Part shown: one piece after another, positions 57,315 through 64,000 of the stretch
Position numbering within the stretch: the stretch's first letter is position 1
Layout: the number at the start of each line of letters is the position of its first letter
Assembly: GCF_028554725.1 (NCBI RefSeq)
Contig: NC_071671.1
Coordinates: 3,630,501-3,694,500 of the forward strand
DNA: 64,000 bases
Origin: Zeugodacus cucurbitae
Taxonomy: Eukaryota; Arthropoda; Insecta; Diptera; Tephritidae
Direction: 5' to 3'
Notes under the pieces: generated by a model
Databases searched by the model: none
Told to the model about the DNA's origin: nothing
Seen by the model: only the letters and a program-made list of their open reading frames with translations
Program-made: the position numbers and the translations under genes

Positions 57315-60300
57315 CTAAGCAAGCTCAGCCTCGCTGGATTCTTCGGATGTTGTTGTACTGCCACTTAATTTGGACTCTTCGGCCGCAGTCGTGCTCGGCG
57401 CCGACTTTAATATGGAATAAATTAAATCTCTGATCTTCGCCGTACTTGAACGTTGTGCGGTTGCTAACTTATTAGTTGTAGTATCATTCTCGTTCGGTGA
57501 GGGTGGTGTATCAAAGGTAACATGTGATCGTTTTCGACGCATGCCAAATTTATCTTTCCAAGTACTTTTCGGCGAAGTTGTCTCATTTACAGGTTCATTA
57601 ACCGAGGCAGTATCACTGACTGTGCCGGTGCTGCTGGTGCGCGATGCATCGTCCTCGGGCGGTGGGGTCGATCTATATGTTATAGTATAAAAACCGTTAA
57701 TATTATTTGCTAATTTGAGGTCATAACTCACCCACTGCTTGCGCCGCTTTGCGTCGAATAGGGATATCTGTCGTAGAGATAGGCGAGCAGCATGCAGATG
57801 ATCAATATCGGAAAGAGTAGTATGAGTATGCTGAAAGCGCCAATCCAGAAACCGTGCTGTAAAGTATGGCTAAAGCTTGAAAGTACTTGAGTTAAATAGT
57901 GTCTACACTTTACCAAACAACTCTCAATGCACTCGTACAACTGACGCGGTATACCGACAGTTGACATTTTGAAGTCCCGACAGTTGGGCATGAAGGCGAC
58001 ATGGCTCGTATATAACATCATCTCCAAGTCATAATCCATTAGCAGTTGCTGCATTTTGCTATTGAGCAAATCCTTAAACTCTATCTCGAAGTAATCATGT
58101 AATATACGCATCTCGCTGAGACTCTTCCGCAGTAGTGTGGTCAAATTTGTGATCGGTAGTAGTGCAGCGAGGCGTTGTGCATTCTGCGATAGTCCATTCA
58201 CATTTTCGACTATATCCTTCGACATCAGTGGTTCAAAGACGTGCGTTTTCACCATTTGCAAGTTGCATGCCAGCATGCTCTCGTAGTGTGTAGATTTGTT
58301 GTCCAGCGTGTCTCCAACTGCAATGGGTACATGTGTACTCAGCCGTTCAGCAATCGCATACCAATTCTCCATATTCATTTCCTGTTTCATAACATTGAAC
58401 ATGTTGCCCGAACTGAAGACAGTGCCACTGAAATCCGCATACTGCAGCATTTGCAGAATATTCGAAATGCCCGCGGCGTTGGGTAAGGCCACACGTAGCG
58501 TCTCGAAAACACGTTGATTTTGTAATTGCATTGCGTTGTAGATCTCTGCTTGGGGACCAAAAGCGCTCTCGGCAAGTAGGCTGAGAATCTTATTTTGTGA
58601 ATCGCAGTAGGATTTGGAGTCCAAGCCGCAGGGATTATCGAGACTGGAGCTTTTTAGAGAAATTTACAATAAGTATTAAAGACTTAGATGCACTTTCGCA
58701 TATAAGACGGCTACTTACGTGTCCTGTCTGAAATTGAAAAACGATGTGCCCACAAAGAAACTGAGACTCGCTATCAAACAGAGTATTATGGACGTAATAC
58801 AGATGACGACGACGATGCTGCAATGAAATGAGGGAACCAGTGATAAATAATTGGATTAAAGAGTTGTGGTCTTAAGTATATATTGGTCCGCTTTTGTCAC
58901 TGATATTTTTTAGAAGTTGTTCCCGATTCCAAAAACTGCTTACGGGACTGTTTCTTGAATAATATTAGTTTGTCGAGATTTCAGTTTAGAATTACTCGGT
59001 GCTGGAACTGAACTAGCTCACCTCACTAGTATATATTTCCGCTTCTTAAAGCGCATAGAGACCGCATGGTACACAGCATAACAGAGTTGCATCCAGCACA
59101 GCACAGATATCTGTGTAATCAAAAATTTCAGGATATACGAATTTCGAATACTTATATGCTCACCATTATAGCGATGATAAGAAAAAACAATTGATATGAA
59201 TAGATATCATTTGGTAAATGTATCATAACATCGCGTGGTACTTCCGTACGAAGTTTCTTCACAGCTTTGATAATTTCCAAATAATTGGCATTCATTTCAT
59301 TTACTGTAATATTTACGAAAATTAACGGAGTTGAGTAACTCCTATCTATATATTTAATGAGTACCTTTCTCCGCCCACATAGTCGTTAAAACCGAACCGT
59401 AATAATTGTGCAAGTCTTCAAGGCTTTTTGCGAAAGCTTGCCGCAAAGCTGGCAACTCTATTGACACTGTAACGATGTCTTCTATATTGGATAACACACG
59501 TTCGATATTGAGTAGCTGGAGACAAGGGAATGATTTGTGAGTTCAAAAATATACTATAGGATCTCAGCTTGCGGTCCGTTCTCTGCTTGAGACCAATTAA
59601 GTTGTAAGTTAGAACTAATATTTACCGTAATAATTTTGTGTTTATTGCCGTTGACTTCATTGTTGAGCAGATTGATATAAGTTGGGTCCGAGATATTGCT
59701 CATAAGCAAAAATGTTGTGGTGTTCCGCTGGAAAAGTCTCGTGACTGCAAGTAGAAGTGGTATTACAAGCAGACTATAAATATATCTAAGGGATCTTACG
59801 ATCTGTTAATTGCATTATGTCTGCAAGTAAGCTCTGCATATCCTTGCGCAACTCCTTTAAGATAGGCTGTATATCAACGCTGTCTGATTGTATGTTCAAG
59901 AGCATGCTGCCATTGAGATTCTTTATTAATTCCGGTGCTGAATCGTTGAGGCTGGATATCATTTCTGAAACAAACGTTAAAACTATAAGATTTTATTAAT
60001 ATTGGATCCACTCACCATCGGCCAACTTCTTCATAAACTCTTGTACGACCTCGATATTTTCGGTGGATATATGATCGATGACATCTAAAGTCTGATCGTA
60101 TAGTATTTTCACCATATTCACATTACTCTCAGGTTCGCGATAGCTTCTCGTTGGATGATTTTGATAGGCTGTGTAGGTAAACCAGATAAAGAAGCTAACC
60201 TCAAAATGAGAGAATATGAAGCAATTACTATATATTAAGGCATATATTCAAGGCACAACCACCTGTAAAGTATTTTTAATAAGAAGAGTAATGTTGAGAG

Positions 60301-60706
60301 TATATAACGCCACGAAGGCACGGGAGACCGCTCAAAGCGACGTACTCGCTTTGATCGAAACTGAAAGATGCACCAAATCAGACAAATAATTGGCAGTAGC
60401 GTTGAGTATATTAGAACAGCAATCAACCACGGAAACTCTGCAATATAATCGCTCCAATCGTTGTTAAGCAGCTTGTAGCCCAGGCCCGTGCAGTTCATGT
60501 ATTCTACAAACGCATTAGTTTTAGAAAGAAGAACACTTAACTCTGACACTACTGGAATACATGCCTTGTGTGAGACTTCTTGGCAAGCTGAGTGCTTCTT
60601 TCGTCGCAAAAGCTTGAATGATGACCTGTATCGAGAAGGGCAGTCCACAGATCTCGACGTTTGTGTAGGGCACAACTGGCAATGTTTTGAACTCGGATAA
60701 TTTCAT
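57315..60706 (-). CDS. Prominin-like five-span membrane protein, gene B
   Basis: Twelve exons on the minus strand: 60,565-60,706; 60,263-60,503; 60,016-60,194; 59,800-59,964; 59,626-59,744; 59,365-59,515; 59,164-59,303; 59,022-59,110; 58,719-58,817; 57,914-58,649; 57,732-57,856; 57,315-57,672. The joined frame is 847 codons plus stop. Membrane segments lie near residues 72-96, 111-137, 365-387, 409-430 and 690-715. The loops follow gene A closely (QEMNMENWYAIAERL against QELNMENWYELYNTL; YECIESCL against YECIECSL). The tail of about 130 residues is Ser/Thr/acidic, with a basic RRKRS patch. Intron 1 needs a GC donor (CAAG|GCATGT); all others are GT-AG. The usual exon 2 and 3 are one exon here. 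No signal peptide is visible; an acceptor-like TTTGTAG at 60,776 leaves room for an upstream exon. Confidence 0.8.
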
Positions 60707-60709
60707 GTT

Positions 60710-61090
60710 TGGCGACTGAATATTTACACACAATTTGGAAAGTTCGGTAATATAAAGGGAGGAGTGCTTAAGCTCCTACAAAAAGTCGTTTAGATTTCAA
60801 GCTTGGTGTAAAGTTTCTTTAAAAAAAAAAATTAAAATTTCAAAACACACACAATTTTTAAGAAGACAAAAATTCATGAGGAAAAATATTTGAAATATCT
60901 GACGCTTTTTTTACGAAGAAAATAGGGAGATGACGTTTTTAGAGAATAACAAATAAATACTATGGGGGCCCTAAATATTGGAATGAAAACGAGATCTTTG
61001 CGATCTAATCTGATAAAATCTTACCTCAATCTTAAATTATGAAGACTTTGAATATATTGATGCCTAGAGTGAGAACGTTTTTGAAAATTT
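60710..61090. other. Spacer between genes B and C
   Basis: AT-rich, about 400 bases, containing the 5' flank of gene B and the 3' flank of gene C. A minus-strand acceptor-like CTTTTTGTAG ends at 60,776, in frame with the first exon of gene B, but no matching upstream donor exon is convincing. Confidence 0.4.
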
Positions 61091-61093
61091 CTA

Positions 61094-61099
61094 TTTATT
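61094..61099 (-). promoter_or_regulatory. AATAAA polyadenylation signal, gene C
   Basis: AATAAA on the minus strand about 20 bases past the gene C stop codon. This would give a very short 3' UTR unless a later signal is used. Confidence 0.5.
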
Positions 61100-61118
61100 A
61101 TTCATATTAATTTTACAG

Positions 61119-64000
61119 TTATTTCTTTTCCAATTTACGCGGCGGCGGATATGTGACCAACGGTTGACGATCCTTGGGTCCTTGGAAAACCATAACGGTC
61201 ACTGTTTTGTCATTTGTTGTGCCACCACCCACTAACTGAGCTTCCGCACCGCTGCAACCCATTTGAGTTCTGCTGCGGCAGGGCAAGGGCAAAATAACGC
61301 CGTCGTTTCGATTGCTACCACACATCTGTGTTGGATTCAGTTGACAAGCCGGTGCGCACATCTGTGTTGGATTTGGTTGACAGACCGGTGCACACACCTG
61401 TGGTGGACAGGGCGTTGGACACATTTGTGGTGGATTTCTATGACATGATGGTGCGCACATCTGTGGTGGGTTTTGTGGGTACATCATTGGTGGATTCTGT
61501 TGACAGCCAAAAGCGCCCATCACTGGCGGTATAAAGTTTACGGTATTAATGAGTGGTGTACCGGTCGGCGCGGCACAACAATTCGCAACCGTAGGGACAG
61601 CGCAATCTTTACCATCCACCTTAGATTGTGCACTGGCTTCTGTTGTATTTGTCTCACATGGCGGCTCGCTAGCTGCTACTGGAGCACGCGCCGAACTTCC
61701 GTCAGTTTTTGGCGGTTGTGGCCCGGCACAAATTGGTGGCCCACGTTTGTAGAGTTTGTACAGCAACAGGCTTAGGAACATTGTAAGAAATAGTGTGAAT
61801 ACTAACAAGGCACTGCCAATGGCGTAGATCATCTGAAAAGGTTGAAAATCTAATATCATCAAGCTTGCAACTGCTTCTGCTTAGTACACATACCAGTAAA
61901 TCTTCCAGGCAACCGCATTTTGATGAATGTTTCATTGCACTACGCTGACCAGCGCTGGGTTGTAAGTGATGCCGTAAAGCTTTGCTGTGTTTGCTCAACT
62001 TTTTATGCAGTCTCTCGCTCAATATGGACAAGAAATTGTCTTTCGAGAGCGCATAGAATTTCTCGAAGACAAACAACTCGCTTTGCGCACTCTCTAAACG
62101 CTTTGTGAAACTGTCGTAGTCATTCGTTTGTGCACGATTTTTAAACTCAATGAGCACTTCGTGCAGTTCTGTGGCGATAGGCACAAATTCTTTCTCATAC
62201 AAATCTACCTTAACTGCATTTGGAATGGTATTCAGTTTGCATAAAAATATATTTGCGTCGGTTGTATTCGCTTTGGTGTGCTGTTTAACATAACTCTCGT
62301 TCTTTGGAATGTCTTCATTGGTGAGGAGACCTTGTACGTCGCTTTCGTACCACTTCTCTTGCGGAAATTCCTCTACAGCATATTCGCTATTCTGGTAATT
62401 CTTCTGATAAATATTATACTTCGGTAGCATCCGCTCGACTTTCGTTAAAATATTGTCTCGCGTTAGATCAGTGGGTGATAATTCGTCATTTTCATAACGG
62501 AGCGCTTCGTTGGGGCCGTTATTATTAAATGGAGAGCGTTCTAGGGACTCAGCGTTCTCTCGCGGGACAGCGCTTAGGTTGAGAGGGGTGGAAAAGAATG
62601 GTATTATTTTAAATAATCAGAACTTATTAAAATTAAAATTGAAATTAAACCACACTAAATTCGACTAAATAAAATTAATCTTTAATTCAATTTAATTAAT
62701 CTTTAATTCAATTTAATTAATCTTTAATTCAATTCAATTAATCTTTAATTCAATTCAATTAATCTTTAATTCAATTCAATTAATCTTTAATTCAATTCAA
62801 TTAATCTTTAATTCAATTCAACTAATCTGAGCTAAATTAGTTTGAAATCTTTTTAGACTGTACAAAATATTAGAAACTTAGTGAAACTTAATTTATTGTA
62901 ACTTTACATACCGATAACCATCATGCTCGTGACAAATTTCCTTATGCAATACCATGGTGGGCAGAAAATGTAATACCGTTAATATGGCCAGTACAGGTAT
63001 GGTCAAAATATTAAGAAAAAAGAAGCTGAAAGAGAAAATTGCCAAGATTTACTAATTTCTTCAGATATTAATTGTCATTGTGTACACACATTTTAAACAT
63101 ACAATTCGCACGCGCATAGTAACGGCAAATTCCGAATGCAAGCGCCATTAGTAGAATGTAAACAAGCTATGGCGAGTAAGTACATATATGAGATTCTAGA
63201 ATAATATATTATTTCTCTAAACTCACGGCAACAGTAACAAAAAACATAATCATCGCCAGATATAGAATGGCACTTGGCAGTTTGGGGTCTTTTGTGCATT
63301 TTGGTTCTTCCTGTGTTGGATCATACCCCAGTTCGTCGAGTTTTGGAAATCCTCGTAATGCTGGCGCTAACAAATATAAAAAGGGATTAATGATTGATTT
63401 ACTTACATATATTAGGCATTTATTTAGTCCTACCGAAGTTTTCATTGGCCTCTGGTGTATGCTCAGCTATAGAGTTTGCTAGAACTGTGATATTCTCATA
63501 TGCTTTCAGTAAGTACTCCAGATATTCCAATGAAAATGTGTATTGCTGGTAGACTGCATTAAGCTATTACAGTGTGATTTAAGCTAAAGATTTAATAGTT
63601 TTTCAGTAGAAATGCCATCTACTTACGTGCCACATATTTATATGTCCATTTTGCAACATTTTGGCGTCTATTGAGGACGCATTTTTAACGTTTGCTTGCA
63701 GAAATATGATGGCTTCACGGGATAATGTACGAAGTACTGTAAAATTGAGCAATGTTTAGTAATAAGCAAGCCTTGAACTATGTCATGAACTGTTTGAGAA
63801 CTACAAGCACTCAGGCATGAGTGAAAAATGTGCTTATCGCCTAAAAGTATGCTGAGCTCGGGTCAAAATAAAAAAAAATTTAATTTTTCACTCACGATCA
63901 TCCATTTCCAAACCCAGTATTACCAACTCATAAGCATAGTCTTTCAATGACTGCAATGCAGTTCTATAAAATTCGCGATTAGTATATAAATAATTGAGCT
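61119..64000 (-). CDS. Prominin-like protein, gene C (5' end outside window)
   Basis: Last eight exons on the minus strand: 63,896-64,000 (open at the edge); 63,627-63,736; 63,434-63,563; 63,227-63,366; 63,090-63,166; 62,912-63,025; 61,894-62,572; 61,119-61,832. All introns are GT-AG, and phases match the equivalent introns of gene B. Visible membrane segments: ILYLAMIMFFVTVALVYILL, then NILTIPVLAILTVLHFLPTM, and IYAIGSALLVFTLFLTMFL, equivalent to spans 3, 4 and 5. The second ectodomain loop lies between the last two. Unlike A and B, span 5 and the whole tail share one exon. The tail (about 210 residues) is rich in Pro and Cys, with repeats such as NPPQMCAPSC and NPTQMCAPAC. The first two spans and the start are off the edge. 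The family call rests on synteny and layout with A and B. Confidence 0.75.
61322..61510 (-). repeat. In-frame Cys/Pro repeat in the gene C tail
   Basis: Within the last exon, a unit of about 36 bases (TGTGTTGGATTNNGTTGACA on the plus strand), with shortened variants of 24-27 bases, is repeated about six times. It encodes N-P-(P/T)-Q-M-C-A-P-(S/V/A)-C units on the minus strand. All length changes are multiples of three, so the frame has been kept during expansion and contraction. This argues that the tail is translated. Confidence 0.8.
62675..62822. repeat. 21-base minisatellite in a gene C intron
   Basis: About seven copies of TTAATCTTTAATTCAATTCAA lie inside the 339-base intron between 62,572 and 62,912. 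The first copies have the variant AATTTAA. The repeat makes this the longest intron of gene C in the window. The splice sites lie outside the array. Confidence 0.9.

Noticed and set aside
60785..60880. MNFCLLKNCVC frame on the minus strand as a signal-peptide exon for gene B
   Set aside because: It is hydrophobic, but there is no GT donor between it and the acceptor at 60,776, so it cannot be spliced to the gene.
1..64000. CRISPR arrays, bacterial operons, integrons or prophage
   Set aside because: No regularly spaced direct repeats of that kind, and the introns, polyadenylation signals and transposons are eukaryotic.

Overview
This window looks like nuclear DNA of a higher fly (Diptera), most likely a tephritid fruit fly; that placement is an inference. 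The grounds are AT-rich DNA with very frequent CAA/TTG and CAG/CTG runs, mariner copies with TA target duplications, many 5'-truncated LINE tails of families I associate with tephritid genomes, and a cluster of genes with short GT-AG introns, many of them 50-70 bases. There are no bacterial features.

Positions 1-52,700 hold no protein gene I can support. This part is intergenic or deep-intronic DNA. It is filled with decayed transposons: LINE 3' ends near 0.4, 3.9, 6.1, 10.3, 15.6, 18.8, 30.2, 31.0, 37.5 and 48.8 kb; two mariner copies at 21.6 and 26.2 kb in opposite orientation; and mariner scraps at 0.6 and 19.5 kb. It also holds a probable MITE at 2.7 kb and several degenerate tandem arrays at 7.9, 12.6, 14.0, 43.3, 46.1 and 52.1 kb. 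A cluster of CGGAAAT motifs at 23.2-25.7 kb surrounds a possible small first exon at 24.9 kb and is the most promising non-transposon signal in this half.

Positions 52,710-64,000 hold a head-to-tail array of three paralogous genes, all on the minus strand and all prominin-like (five-span membrane glycoproteins). I assembled them exon by exon. Gene A (52,710-56,409) has 12 coding exons and 774 codons. Gene B (57,315-60,706) has 12 exons and 847 codons. Gene C (61,119 to beyond 64,000) has its last eight exons in the window. The splice phases agree among paralogues, all joined frames are open, and each gene has an AATAAA signal downstream of its stop. The ectodomain and membrane segments are conserved in layout, but the cytoplasmic tails differ completely: short and basic in A, Ser/Thr/acidic in B, and a long Pro/Cys repeat in C. 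A 177-base tandem duplication with a coding-like reading frame lies between A and B.

The prominin family call rests on topology and recalled family patterns, not on a search. The three genes probably arose by local duplication and may act in membrane-protrusion biology, as prominins do elsewhere, but their specific role cannot be read from the sequence.
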